This document shows positions 25,435 to 33,590 of a stretch of DNA of 56,753 bases, in pieces. The DNA lies in contig NZ_JAUNEC010000006.1 of assembly GCF_030525755.1 (NCBI RefSeq), positions 1-56,753 of the forward strand. Reading direction: 5' to 3'. Position 1 is the first letter of the stretch. Every line of letters starts with the position of its first letter. This DNA comes from Alysiella sp. Lineage in GTDB: Bacteria; Pseudomonadota; Gammaproteobacteria; Burkholderiales; Neisseriaceae. The notes beneath the pieces were generated by a model. The model had not been told where the DNA came from. It did no database searches and saw only the letters and a program-made list of their open reading frames with translations. The translations under genes and the position numbers were made by a program.

Positions 25435-26589
25435 TTATTTCTCACGATTGCTGCCTGCCACCATGTCCAACACAAACAAACGACAATCCAAATTGCCGTT
25501 AAACAGGGGAATTTTGCGTTTGGGTTTCAAGCGCATGAGTTTGGGCATTTCCATGTCGCCCGACAACCAAGCGGCAGTCCAGCCTGCATAATGCTGTTTC
25601 AGCCAGCTACCCAACTGCGGATACAGCGCGTGCAATGCCTGTACTTCCGCCAAACGCACCCCATAGGGCGGATTGGACACCACAATCCCCTTTTCGCCAT
25701 TGGGTCGCGTGTCTTGCGCGTCCACAGTATTGAAATCAATAAACATATCCACTTCGGCTGCGCGTGCGTTTTCTTGGGCGATTCGGGTCATGGCACGGTC
25801 GTTGTCGCTGGCAGCGATTTTGTTTTTGGGTTTATCGTGAATTTGGGCGCGGGCTTCGGCTTTCAATTTCACCCACAAGGCTTTGTCAAAATTCAAAAAT
25901 TGTTCAAATGCAAAACGGCGGTTTAAGCCAGCCGCACGGTTGAGCGCAATCCAAGCTGCTTCAATTGCAATCGTGCCGCTACCGCAAAACGGGTCTTGGA
26001 AAGGCTGCGAGCCGTCATAGCCTGCCAACAGCAACAAACCTGCCGCCAAATTTTCGCGCAATGGGGCTTCGCCTGTGTCTTGGCGGTAGCCGCGTTTGAA
26101 CAGGGTTTCACCACTTGTATCGATGAAAATGGCGACATTTTGCTCGTCCAAAAAGGCGTGAATGCGGACATCGGGGCGATTTTTGTCTATGCTGGGGCGT
26201 TCGCCGCAATGGTCGCGGAAACGGTCGCATACGCCATCTTTGATTTTTAGGGCAATAAAATCAAGGCTTTTGACTTTGGCGCGTTTGCCTTCCACTTTCA
26301 CGCGAAAGGTTTGATTGACTTTAAACCATTCTTGCCATTTGAGATTTTTGGCGGCTTTGTAAATGTCGTCTTCGCTGCGATAGCTGGCGCGTGTGAGTTG
26401 CAGCAACACGCGGCTGGCGGTGCGGCTGTGCAAATTGGCGCGGTAAACTTCGTTCAGGCTGCCTTTGCAGGCTACACCGCCGTCTGTGGGGGCGATGTGG
26501 GTGCAACCTTGTTGCGCCAATTCTTGCGCCAAAATGGTTTCTAAACCGCGTGGGCAGGTGGCAAATAGGGTGTATTGGGTGTTGTTCAT
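25435..26589 (-). CDS. THUMP-domain class I SAM RNA methyltransferase (RlmL-type)
   Basis: A 384-residue enzyme with an N-terminal ferredoxin/THUMP region (about 1-160) and a C-terminal Rossmann methyltransferase. Motif I is DPFCGSGTIAIEAAWIALN (about 199-217) and the catalytic motif is SNPPYG. It corresponds to the N-terminal, guanine-N2 methyltransferase half of E. coli RlmL (23S m2G2445); the RlmK half is absent, as in many bacteria. It is a single gene followed by repeat sequence. Confidence 0.88.
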   Translation of the reverse strand: MNNTQYTLFATCPRGLETILAQELAQQGCTHIAPTDGGVACKGSLNEVYRANLHSRTASRVLLQLTRASYRSEDDIYKAAKNLKWQEWFKVNQTFRVKVEGKRAKVKSLDFIALKIKDGVCDRFRDHCGERPSIDKNRPDVRIHAFLDEQNVAIFIDTSGETLFKRGYRQDTGEAPLRENLAAGLLLLAGYDGSQPFQDPFCGSGTIAIEAAWIALNRAAGLNRRFAFEQFLNFDKALWVKLKAEARAQIHDKPKNKIAASDNDRAMTRIAQENARAAEVDMFIDFNTVDAQDTRPNGEKGIVVSNPPYGVRLAEVQALHALYPQLGSWLKQHYAGWTAAWLSGDMEMPKLMRLKPKRKIPLFNGNLDCRLFVLDMVAGSNREK

Positions 26590-26636
26590 AAATATTCGTT
26601 TCTTGTTTTATTTCAATTTCAGGCTGCCTGAAAAAC

Positions 26637-26990
26637 TTACTGGCTTAAATCAATTGCTTTTAATTGCCAATAAAATTCAGATAAATTTCCTTGAATGGTT
26701 GCCCAAACCATTTCCCAATCAACGGCAAAATAGCCGTGTGCAATGGCATTTCGCATTTGATAGGCGGCTTTGAAAGGCAATTCGGGATTTTGTTCAACAA
26801 AATCAGGGCAACTTTTCAAAATATTGTTGCTGGTTTCACCAATGATTTCCAAATTTCGCACAACCGCGTCTTGCAATAATTCATTATTGAGAAAAGACAA
26901 TTCTGTCTCATCTTCACAATAACGCTCAATGCGCTCAATGGCTTGCAAAATATGCTGGATATAATCTTGTAAACGCAGGGATTTTTTCAT
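26637..26990 (-). CDS. hepT: HepT-like ribonuclease toxin (DUF86)
   Basis: A 117-residue HEPN-fold protein, the toxin of a type VII HepT/MntA system. The RX4HXY RNase motif is intact: Arg80, His85, Tyr87 in MRNAIAHGYF. The N-terminal LQDYIQHILQAIERIERY helix is also typical. It overlaps the antitoxin gene mntA by four bases. In characterised systems MntA adds AMP units to the motif Tyr and so silences the RNase. Confidence 0.9.
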   Translation of the reverse strand: MKKSLRLQDYIQHILQAIERIERYCEDETELSFLNNELLQDAVVRNLEIIGETSNNILKSCPDFVEQNPELPFKAAYQMRNAIAHGYFAVDWEMVWATIQGNLSEFYWQLKAIDLSQ

Positions 26991-27277
26991 AATGGCACCG
27001 CCTCCAACAAAACCATTTCCCGAAAATGCGGTGGCAAACTGTTGGGTGTATGAATATCCACATCAAGCCCTGTTAATTCAATCACTTCACTGCGAATCGC
27101 GCCCAAATCAAACAAAGTCATGCCTTTTTGCGGTTCAATCAAAATATCCAAATCGCTGTGTTCGCTGTCTGTACCGTGCGCCACCGAGCCAAATACGCGC
27201 GGATTATGGGCGCGATGTGCCTTGATGATTTGGGTAATCATTTGACGGTGTTGTTGCAAAATTTGACTGGGTTTCAT
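26987..27277 (-). CDS. mntA: MntA-like nucleotidyltransferase antitoxin
   Basis: A 96-residue minimal nucleotidyltransferase. The GSX10DXD motif is complete: Gly30, Ser31, Asp42, Asp44 in FGSVAHGTDSEHSDLDILIE (20 residues). It is the first gene of the pair, with its stop overlapping the hepT start. Expected action is AMP transfer to HepT Tyr87, which is an inference from known pairs. A large nested inverted repeat starts 25 bases upstream. Confidence 0.9.
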   Translation of the reverse strand: MKPSQILQQHRQMITQIIKAHRAHNPRVFGSVAHGTDSEHSDLDILIEPQKGMTLFDLGAIRSEVIELTGLDVDIHTPNSLPPHFREMVLLEAVPL

Positions 27278-27301
27278 ATTGGGTTTTCCTGTAGATTTTC
27301 G

Positions 27302-27441
27302 GGTTTTCAGGCTGCCTTACAGCACACGACAATTTTTTGAAATAACCACAAACCTGTCCCCTCTCCCGCTTGCGGGGGAGGGGACAGGTTACAGGCAGCC
27401 TGAAAGATTTTTGTCGTGTACTGTAAGGCTGCCTGAAAACC
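27302..27441. repeat. Nested inverted repeat: uptake-sequence arms around a GC-rich hairpin
   Basis: Outer arms of 31 bases (27302-27332 and 27411-27441) each contain an uptake sequence plus TTACAG-n-ACACGACAA, with two mismatches. Inside is a 19-base stem, AACCTGTCCCCTCTCCCGC (27351-27369) against 27372-27390. The structure fills the space between mntA and the DUF2167 gene. Confidence 0.8.
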
Positions 27442-27442
27442 A

Positions 27443-28384
27443 TCATTCAACATTATCATGGTTTTCATTGTCTTTTTTGCGTGAAAACAATTTTTTAATT
27501 GCCACCCAAATCGGAATCAATGCCAACACCAGCAGTTTGCCGAATTTCGCAAACAACACGCCCAGCATGGCAAACAAACCCAATTTTTTCGCAGCCAAAC
27601 CGCCCACCAAAGCCGCCAAACCGTATTCTGCCACTTTATCGGTGGTGGGGTTGAAATCGGTGTAGCGCAAACCTTCTTTAAACTCAATTTTGCTCAATAA
27701 ATCTTGTGCCAGCAATTTGTCTTGCGCGATGGTTTTGTCGCCTGTAATCAAGGTTAAATTGATGTAACCCTTTCTGCCCAAAGCATAAGTGTTGTAATTG
27801 ACTGTGGCTTCGCCATTGGGGTCGCTTTTTTCGCGCACGTCCACCGACCAAATCAGGCGATGGGTTTGCGCGTCATAATGTGGTTTTTCAATCCAATCTT
27901 TAACCATAATCGCTGAAATGCCTTTTTCGGCACGCACTTTATTTTGTGCTTCTGTGCCATCTTTCAGATTTTGCAACATTTCATCGGCTTTCCAATCTTT
28001 TGCGTCATCGTCTTTGATGTAGCCTGATTCTTCGTAGCTCAAATCAAACCACCAATCGGGGGATTTATCGCCTTGTTCTTTGGGGAAAATCATGCCATAG
28101 CGTTTGGGATTGACCGAGTTGCCAAACATTTCTGCCAACTGATTGGCTTCATTTTTTTGCAAAAAAACCATGTTTTCAGGCAGGCTCAATGTGGCTTCAT
28201 TGCCCAATTCAATGGTGGTTTTGCCCTGCACCGCTTTTTTGAACAAAGCGTCCAAAACCTGTTCTTGCGATGAAGTGGACGACACCACCGTTTCAGACGC
28301 TGCCTGTTGTGGTGCTGCCTGAACGTTGGACATTGCCAGCAGCAAGCTGGCACACAAAATACCCATGTGTTTTTTGATGAACAT
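27443..28384 (-). CDS. DUF2167 membrane protein
   Basis: A 313-residue exported protein with a signal peptide ending NVQA-AP (about 1-23). The DUF2167 region (about 55-250) has GNEATLSLPENMVFL, GMIFP, DWWFDLSYEESGYIKDDDA and a long conserved core. One or two membrane helices near the C-terminus (about 258-297) end in a basic, Lys-rich tail, so the protein should sit in the inner membrane with a periplasmic domain. Function is unknown in the family. Confidence 0.85.
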   Translation of the reverse strand: MFIKKHMGILCASLLLAMSNVQAAPQQAASETVVSSTSSQEQVLDALFKKAVQGKTTIELGNEATLSLPENMVFLQKNEANQLAEMFGNSVNPKRYGMIFPKEQGDKSPDWWFDLSYEESGYIKDDDAKDWKADEMLQNLKDGTEAQNKVRAEKGISAIMVKDWIEKPHYDAQTHRLIWSVDVREKSDPNGEATVNYNTYALGRKGYINLTLITGDKTIAQDKLLAQDLLSKIEFKEGLRYTDFNPTTDKVAEYGLAALVGGLAAKKLGLFAMLGVLFAKFGKLLVLALIPIWVAIKKLFSRKKDNENHDNVE

Positions 28385-28450
28385 GATGGATTCTCCTTGG
28401 TAAAATCACAATAATCACGATAAAAACTGTTTGGCTGCCTGCAATCTGTT

Positions 28451-28588
28451 CCCTCCCCTGTCTGGTGGGGGAGGGAGTAGGTTCGTGGCAACATCAAAAA
28501 TTGTCGCATGCTGTAAATATAACATGAATTCGGGATAAAAATCATTGACAAATACGCCCTCTCTCCAACTCTCTCCCATAGGGAGAGA
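28451..28588. repeat. CCCTCTCCC-type palindromes
   Basis: Two small hairpins in the 273-base spacer after the zinc-ribbon gene: CCCTCCCC with GGGGGAGGG (28451-28476) and TCTCTCCC-ATA-GGGAGAGA (28570-28588). The same family appears near 27351, 50583 and 52272. Confidence 0.6.
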
Positions 28589-28657
28589 GAGCGAGATTGT
28601 TGGTCAATTTACAGTTACTTATCCCAAATTCACGTTCAGTGTAAGGCTGCCTGACAC

Positions 28658-29719
28658 TCACTCGTGCTTCTGCCCACACGCATAGCAATAGCGGTTAAAC
28701 GCGCTGCTGCGTGTTTGGCAGTTGCCGCATTTTTTGAATAATTGTACGCTGCAATGTGGACAAAAATCCATGTTTTCATTGGTAAAATCCAAAGGGCGTT
28801 CGCAACTGGGGCAAATTTGTTTCGCCAAACGGTTTTGTGCCAAATCGTAGTTTAAGGTTTCGCGTTCGGTAATCGGCTGGGCTTCTTCGGCTTGTTTGCG
28901 CTCCAAATAGCGGTACATGGCGGCGATGGCGTATTTGCCTACCAACACGGTTACGGCAATGCCCACCAAATGGCGCACATAGCCACCATAGCTGGGCAAA
29001 TACGGCACCAGTTCCACAAAAAACGCAAACAGCGCAAAGAAAATAAACCCCCACACAAAGGGAAACCAACGCGATTGCCGTTTGTTTTTAAACAACCAGC
29101 CTGCCGCCAATAAAAGCGGTAAAGTCAAAGCCAAACGGTACAAAAACACTTTCAACTCGGTGGCGCGGTCGGCAGCAGCTTTGAGCGGCTCGGCAGCACG
29201 TTCCAAATCGTTCAGGCTGCCTGAAATTTGCTCAATGGCTTGTTCGGTGTCCAATTTTTGTTGGCGAACTTGCTCCACTTGTTTTTCCAAATCGCGTTCT
29301 TTGGCGAGCAGTTGTTCGTATTCGGCGGTGCGTTCAAAGACTTTTTCGTTTTGCTCACGGTCTTCGCTGATTTTGCGCGTGGCAAGCGAGGCGATGTATT
29401 TTTCGCGCTGCGATTGGGTTTCGTTGCGCTGTTTTTCAAGGGCAAGCTGGGCTTGTTCCAAAGCATTTTCGTGTTCGCCCAAGCGTTTTTCCAGTTGCGA
29501 TTTTTGCGCGTTGAGTTGTTCATATTGCGCTTTGTCGGCAATGTAATGCGACAATTCGTGGGACTGTTCCACTTTGGGCAAATCGTCCACGATTTTGCCG
29601 CCCAAACCAATCAAAAAGCTGGCAAACACCACCGCCAACAACCACAATCCGCGCCTGAACCATTTTTCGGTACGGCGATTGGTTTCTGCCAATGTGGGGG
29701 TAGATTTTTGGATTTTCAT
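28658..29719 (-). CDS. Membrane protein with coiled coil and C-terminal zinc ribbons, unknown
   Basis: A 353-residue protein. A membrane helix (about 24-45) is followed by a long coiled coil rich in Gln, Glu and Lys (about 60-180), then three membrane helices (about 190-275). The cytoplasmic tail has paired cysteines CPSC, CPHC, CGNC and CYAC in zinc-ribbon arrangement. The frame extends to 29785 through an uptake sequence; the ATG at 29719 starts MKIQKSTP. No function is recognised. The layout suggests a sensor or scaffold, but this is a guess. Confidence 0.7.
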   Translation of the reverse strand: MKIQKSTPTLAETNRRTEKWFRRGLWLLAVVFASFLIGLGGKIVDDLPKVEQSHELSHYIADKAQYEQLNAQKSQLEKRLGEHENALEQAQLALEKQRNETQSQREKYIASLATRKISEDREQNEKVFERTAEYEQLLAKERDLEKQVEQVRQQKLDTEQAIEQISGSLNDLERAAEPLKAAADRATELKVFLYRLALTLPLLLAAGWLFKNKRQSRWFPFVWGFIFFALFAFFVELVPYLPSYGGYVRHLVGIAVTVLVGKYAIAAMYRYLERKQAEEAQPITERETLNYDLAQNRLAKQICPSCERPLDFTNENMDFCPHCSVQLFKKCGNCQTRSSAFNRYCYACGQKHE

Positions 29720-29772
29720 GATGATTTTCCGTTGTTTTGGTTTAGAAAATATGTTTTCAGGCAGCCTGAAAA

Positions 29773-30033
29773 TTAATGTGTACAAACACGCTGCCCAATA
29801 CGCTTATCAAAATAACAATCACGGTGCAGATTGTCGTGGTAGATGATGGTTGGCGGTGGCGTTTCGTTTAGAATCACGGTTGTACCAGCAGGTGCGTTCA
29901 CGGTTACGGTTTTGTGAACGGTGCTTTGGCTGTGAACAGGCAAATCAATCGTCGCGAACCGCCCATGTGGTGTATCGGCATACAGGCAGCCGCCCAATGT
30001 ACTCACGGATAAAATCACGATAAGGTGTTTCAT
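29773..30033 (-). CDS. Small lipoprotein, unknown
   Basis: An 86-residue protein with a signal peptide and lipobox STLGGC, so Cys16 would be lipidated. The mature part is short and Thr/Val-rich with a C-terminal Cys pair (HRDCYFDKRIGQRVC) that may form a disulfide. No family is recognised. Its gene precedes the zinc-ribbon membrane protein on the same strand. Confidence 0.7.
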   Translation of the reverse strand: MKHLIVILSVSTLGGCLYADTPHGRFATIDLPVHSQSTVHKTVTVNAPAGTTVILNETPPPTIIYHDNLHRDCYFDKRIGQRVCTH

Positions 30034-30143
30034 GACAGCGTTCCCTCAATCACGACAAAAGAAATATTCTAACACTTTCAGGCAGCCTGAAAATCAGTTT
30101 TGCGTTACAATAACACACTTTACAACCCCATTTAGGATAGAAA

Positions 30144-30965
30144 ATGTCATTGCAACAAATCATTGAAACCGCGTTTGAAGACCGCGCCAACATCACCCCC
30201 GCAACCGTAACGCCCGAAGTGAAAGAAGCCGTGTTGGAAACCCTGCGCCAACTGGATTCAGGCAGCCTGCGCGTTGCCGAGCGCGAAAGCGTGGGCAAAT
30301 GGAAAGTGAACGAGTGGGCAAAAAAAGCCGTGTTGCTCTCATTCCGCATTCAAGACAACGTGATTTTGGGCGATGGCGTAAACCAATTCTTTGACAAAGT
30401 GCCAACCAAATTCGCGCAATGGACGCAAGCCGATTTTCAGGCAGCAGGTTTCCGTGCCGTTCCTGGGGCAGTGGCACGTCGTGGCAGTTTCGTGGGCAAA
30501 AACGTGGTGCTGATGCCATCGTATGTGAACATCGGCGCGTATGTGGACGAAGGCGCAATGGTGGACACTTGGGCAACAGTTGGCTCTTGCGCCCAAATCG
30601 GCAAAAACGTGCATTTAAGCGGTGGCGTGGGCATTGGTGGCGTGTTGGAACCCTTGCAAGCCAGCCCCACCATCATTGAAGACAACTGCTTCATTGGCGC
30701 ACGCAGCGAAATCGTGGAAGGCGTGATTGTGGAAGAAGGCTCGGTTATTTCTATGGGCGTGTACATCGGTCAATCCACCAAAATCTACGACCGCGAAACA
30801 GGCGAAATCCATTATGGTCGCGTGCCAGCAGGTTCGGTGGTGGTTTCAGGCAGCCTGCCCAGCCAAGACGGTAGCCACAGCCTGTATTGCGCCGTGATTG
30901 TGAAAAAAGTGGACGCGCAAACCCGTGCCAAAACCAGCGTAAACGAATTATTGCGTGGCGTGTAA
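30144..30965 (+). CDS. dapD: 2,3,4,5-tetrahydropyridine-2,6-dicarboxylate N-succinyltransferase
   Basis: Succinylates tetrahydrodipicolinate in the succinylase branch of diaminopimelate/lysine synthesis. The 273-residue protein has an N-terminal helical domain, then the left-handed beta-helix of hexapeptide repeats (about 100-220: NVVLMPSYVNIGAYVDEGAM, GVGIGGVLEPLQ, CFIGARSEIVEGVIV). It matches the DapD family along its full length. A strong hairpin terminator follows. Confidence 0.97.
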   Translation: MSLQQIIETAFEDRANITPATVTPEVKEAVLETLRQLDSGSLRVAERESVGKWKVNEWAKKAVLLSFRIQDNVILGDGVNQFFDKVPTKFAQWTQADFQAAGFRAVPGAVARRGSFVGKNVVLMPSYVNIGAYVDEGAMVDTWATVGSCAQIGKNVHLSGGVGIGGVLEPLQASPTIIEDNCFIGARSEIVEGVIVEEGSVISMGVYIGQSTKIYDRETGEIHYGRVPAGSVVVSGSLPSQDGSHSLYCAVIVKKVDAQTRAKTSVNELLRGV

Positions 30966-30979
30966 TCTTTAAATATTCA

Positions 30980-31038
30980 AAACACAAATATGCTGCCTGA
31001 AAGACATGACTGCACTTTCAGGCAGCATATTTGTGTTT
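30980..31038 (+). terminator. 24-base-stem terminator after dapD containing an uptake-sequence pair
   Basis: 30980-31003 pairs perfectly with 31015-31038 over 24 bases, with an 11-base loop. Each arm holds TGCTGCCTGAAAG or its complement. It lies 14 bases after the dapD stop. The T run after it is short. Confidence 0.75.
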
Positions 31039-31089
31039 TCGCGTATAATTTGTGCCGTTTTTAACCTTTTTATGTTTCAGGCAGCCTTG

Positions 31090-31203
31090 AATACAGTTGT
31101 TTCAGATTAACACGGACAACGCAACAATGCGAGATGTACATACACCCTGTACATAAAGCAACATTGGCAACACTGTACGATTTGTATTTGAAACCACTGT
31201 ATT
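31090..31203 (+). repeat. Correia-like element, second subtype (copy E)
   Basis: About 114 bases with inverted ends: AATACAGTTGTTTCAGAT (31090-31107) against ATTTGAAACCACTGTATT (31186-31203). The core CCTGTACATAAAGCAACATT with GGCAACACTGTACG parallels the other copies. It lies 29 bases before prfA. Confidence 0.7.
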
Positions 31204-31232
31204 TTCAGGCAGCCTGAACGTGAATGTAAACC

Positions 31233-32309
31233 ATGAAACCCAGTATTCTCAATAAATTACAGATTTTATCCGAACGATTAGAAGAAGTTACCGCGCTTTT
31301 GGGTTCGCCCGAAGCCGTGTCTGATATGGAAAATTACCGCAAACTCAACCAAGAACATTCGGAACTCACGCCCATTGTGGAGACCTATCAGGCATACCGT
31401 TTGGCACAAAGCGATTTGGCGGACGCGCAAGAGATGTTGTCCGACCCCGATATGAAAGATTTTGCCGCCGAAGAAATTCAAGCAGCCAAAGACAAAATTG
31501 AAACCCTTGATTTTGAATTACAAAAATTGCTGCTCCCCAAAGACGCAGACGATGACAAAAACATTTTCATTGAAATTCGCGCAGGCACAGGCGGCGATGA
31601 AGCGGCTTTGTTTGCAGGCGATTTATTGCGTATGTATGTGCGCTATGCCGAACGCCATCGTTGGCAAACCGAAATCGTCTCCGCCAGCGAAAGCGATTTG
31701 GGCGGCTACAAAGAAGTCATCGTGCGCTTGGCAGGCGTGGGCGCGTATGGCAAATTGAAATTTGAAAGCGGCGGACACCGCGTTCAACGCGTACCCGCAA
31801 CGGAAAGCCAAGGGCGCATTCACACATCGGCTTGCACCGTTGCCGTGATGCCCGAAGCAGACGAATTGGAAGAAATCCAATTAAACGCCAATGATTTACG
31901 CATAGACACTTTCCGCGCCAGTGGTGCAGGCGGTCAGCACATCAACAAAACGGATTCAGCCGTCCGCATTACCCACTTGCCCACAGGCATGGTGGTGGAA
32001 TGCCAAGACGGACGCAGCCAACACGCCAACAAAGCCCAAGCCATGAAAGTGTTAGCCGCCCGTTTGAACGACATGCAAAAACGCGAAGCCCAAGCCAAAG
32101 AAGCGGCAGAACGCAAATCCCTGATTGGCAGTGGCGACCGCAGCGAGCGCATTCGCACCTACAATTACCCACAAGGGCGCGTTACCGACCACCGCATCAA
32201 TTTGACTTTGCACAAGCTGGATTTTGTGATGGACGGTGATATGGAAGAAATCACGTCCGCGCTGATTGCCGAACATCAGGCGGAATTGTTGGCGGCAATG
32301 GGGGAGTGA
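31233..32309 (+). CDS. prfA: Peptide chain release factor 1
   Basis: Class I release factor for UAA and UAG. The 358-residue protein has the recognition tripeptide Pro188-Ala189-Thr190 (PAT, specific to RF1) and the catalytic GGQ at 233-235. The C-terminal domain contains IRTYNYPQGRVTDHRIN. It is normally followed by prmC (hemK), but here a palindrome and small unknown genes follow. Confidence 0.98.
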   Translation: MKPSILNKLQILSERLEEVTALLGSPEAVSDMENYRKLNQEHSELTPIVETYQAYRLAQSDLADAQEMLSDPDMKDFAAEEIQAAKDKIETLDFELQKLLLPKDADDDKNIFIEIRAGTGGDEAALFAGDLLRMYVRYAERHRWQTEIVSASESDLGGYKEVIVRLAGVGAYGKLKFESGGHRVQRVPATESQGRIHTSACTVAVMPEADELEEIQLNANDLRIDTFRASGAGGQHINKTDSAVRITHLPTGMVVECQDGRSQHANKAQAMKVLAARLNDMQKREAQAKEAAERKSLIGSGDRSERIRTYNYPQGRVTDHRINLTLHKLDFVMDGDMEEITSALIAEHQAELLAAMGE

Positions 32310-32321
32310 TTGTTTTGCCCA

Positions 32322-32358
32322 CCGCTAGGTGTTTCAGGCAGCCTGAAAGTCCTAGCGG
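32322..32358. terminator. Extended palindrome around an uptake sequence after prfA
   Basis: CCGCTAGG (32322-32329) and CCTAGCGG (32351-32358) flank the central TTTCAGGCAGCCTGAAA, making a perfect 37-base palindrome apart from the central base and the TG/GT junctions. It starts 12 bases after the stop and probably ends prfA transcripts, although there is no T run. Confidence 0.6.
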
Positions 32359-32424
32359 ACGGTAAAATGTGGGGTACAATTTGTTGTACCATATCAGTAA
32401 CGCATTGTTTAAAATGGATAAATC

Positions 32425-32643
32425 ATGGATAAAAATTTTGCCATTGAAATGAAAACCCACGCTTTAAAATCCATAGAACATTTGTCTTCAATATTGCTTT
32501 TACCCAAATTTAATGCGTTGCCACCCGAATTACGCGCCCAATTACACCGAAACATTGGCGTTTTGATTGGCGAAACGCAAATGACGATTTTGGAAGAAAT
32601 TTACCGTTTTCATCCCGAATTGGACGATTTACAGGAAAAATGA
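32425..32643 (+). CDS. Small protein, unknown
   Basis: A 72-residue helical, soluble protein without membrane segment or recognised domain. It begins MDKNFAIEMKTHALKSIEHL. An uptake-sequence palindrome follows the stop, then the next small gene. The composition is like the neighbours, so it is probably real, but evidence is limited to an intact frame and position. Confidence 0.5.
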   Translation: MDKNFAIEMKTHALKSIEHLSSILLLPKFNALPPELRAQLHRNIGVLIGETQMTILEEIYRFHPELDDLQEK

Positions 32644-32672
32644 TGTTTCAGGCAGCCTGAAAGGAAAAATAC

Positions 32673-33188
32673 ATGATTTTAATAAAGAAAATATTGTTTG
32701 AAATCATTAAATTGATTTTATTTATCCTGATTTGGTGGGGTATGGCGACAATAAGCGAATGGCAAATGCCACTCAAAAGTCGCCCCGTTACCCAAACTGA
32801 ATTTTTCCGATTCTGTGTGTTGGTTGATGGCAAAATCCAATCGCAAAGTTTGCAAGATTACAAAAAAGGTAAAGATGTGTTGTGCCACACACCTGTACCT
32901 GATGATGGAAATGGTTGGTTTAATTACAAATATTATTTTGACATCACACCCTCACAAACTTATCGCTTAATCAGTTATGCCGATAGCCCTGCTGACCCTT
33001 ATATTTACCACTATCGCATTGAAAATCAAGAAATTGTACCGATTGATGTGCAATACGGTGGTTTGATGAATCAAATGGCTGCTTGGTTTTATGGTTTGAT
33101 TTTAACGATGATATTGTGGGCGGTGGGATACAGATTGTATTTAAGGTATTTCAGGCAGCCTGAAAAGACAATTCCCAAAATCAAATGA
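32673..33188 (+). CDS. Membrane protein with extracytoplasmic domain, unknown
   Basis: A 171-residue protein with a membrane helix near each end (about 7-27 and 132-155) and about 100 residues between, including two Cys, probably in the periplasm. No family is recognised. Its TGA overlaps the next gene (ATGA), so the two are likely translated together. Confidence 0.6.
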   Translation: MILIKKILFEIIKLILFILIWWGMATISEWQMPLKSRPVTQTEFFRFCVLVDGKIQSQSLQDYKKGKDVLCHTPVPDDGNGWFNYKYYFDITPSQTYRLISYADSPADPYIYHYRIENQEIVPIDVQYGGLMNQMAAWFYGLILTMILWAVGYRLYLRYFRQPEKTIPKIK

Positions 33189-33571
33189 AAAAAATCATCT
33201 TATTATTTGCATTTGTGAATGTGATTTTCGGCTGGATTTTGCAACAATATCCAGCCGCTTTGCCATTTGACCGTGCCACAGACGGCAGGTTGCTCTACCC
33301 CATTTCATCGGGCAGTGAAGACGCACATTTGCTGGCATGGACATTGCAAGGATTTGTTTTTACACTGTTTATGTCGCTGTTTACACGAACGTGGCAAATG
33401 GCGGCGTATGTTTTGAATTTGCTGCTGTTGTGGCTGGTTTACGGCTTGATTGCTTTGGACAGCAGTTTGTGGGCAGCCGCACAAGTGGGTTTTATCCTGC
33501 CTTTACTGGCAACTGTTTGGGCGAATTTGCCGTTATTGTTGATTGTGAAAAAAATGTTTCAGGCTGCCTGA
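33185..33571 (+). CDS. Four-helix membrane protein, unknown
   Basis: A 128-residue, strongly hydrophobic protein with about four membrane helices. It overlaps the previous gene by four bases. The final residues FQAA and the stop are encoded by an uptake sequence. No family is recognised. Confidence 0.6.
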   Translation: MKKIILLFAFVNVIFGWILQQYPAALPFDRATDGRLLYPISSGSEDAHLLAWTLQGFVFTLFMSLFTRTWQMAAYVLNLLLLWLVYGLIALDSSLWAAAQVGFILPLLATVWANLPLLLIVKKMFQAA

Positions 33572-33590
33572 AAACAGGAGAAAACCCAAA

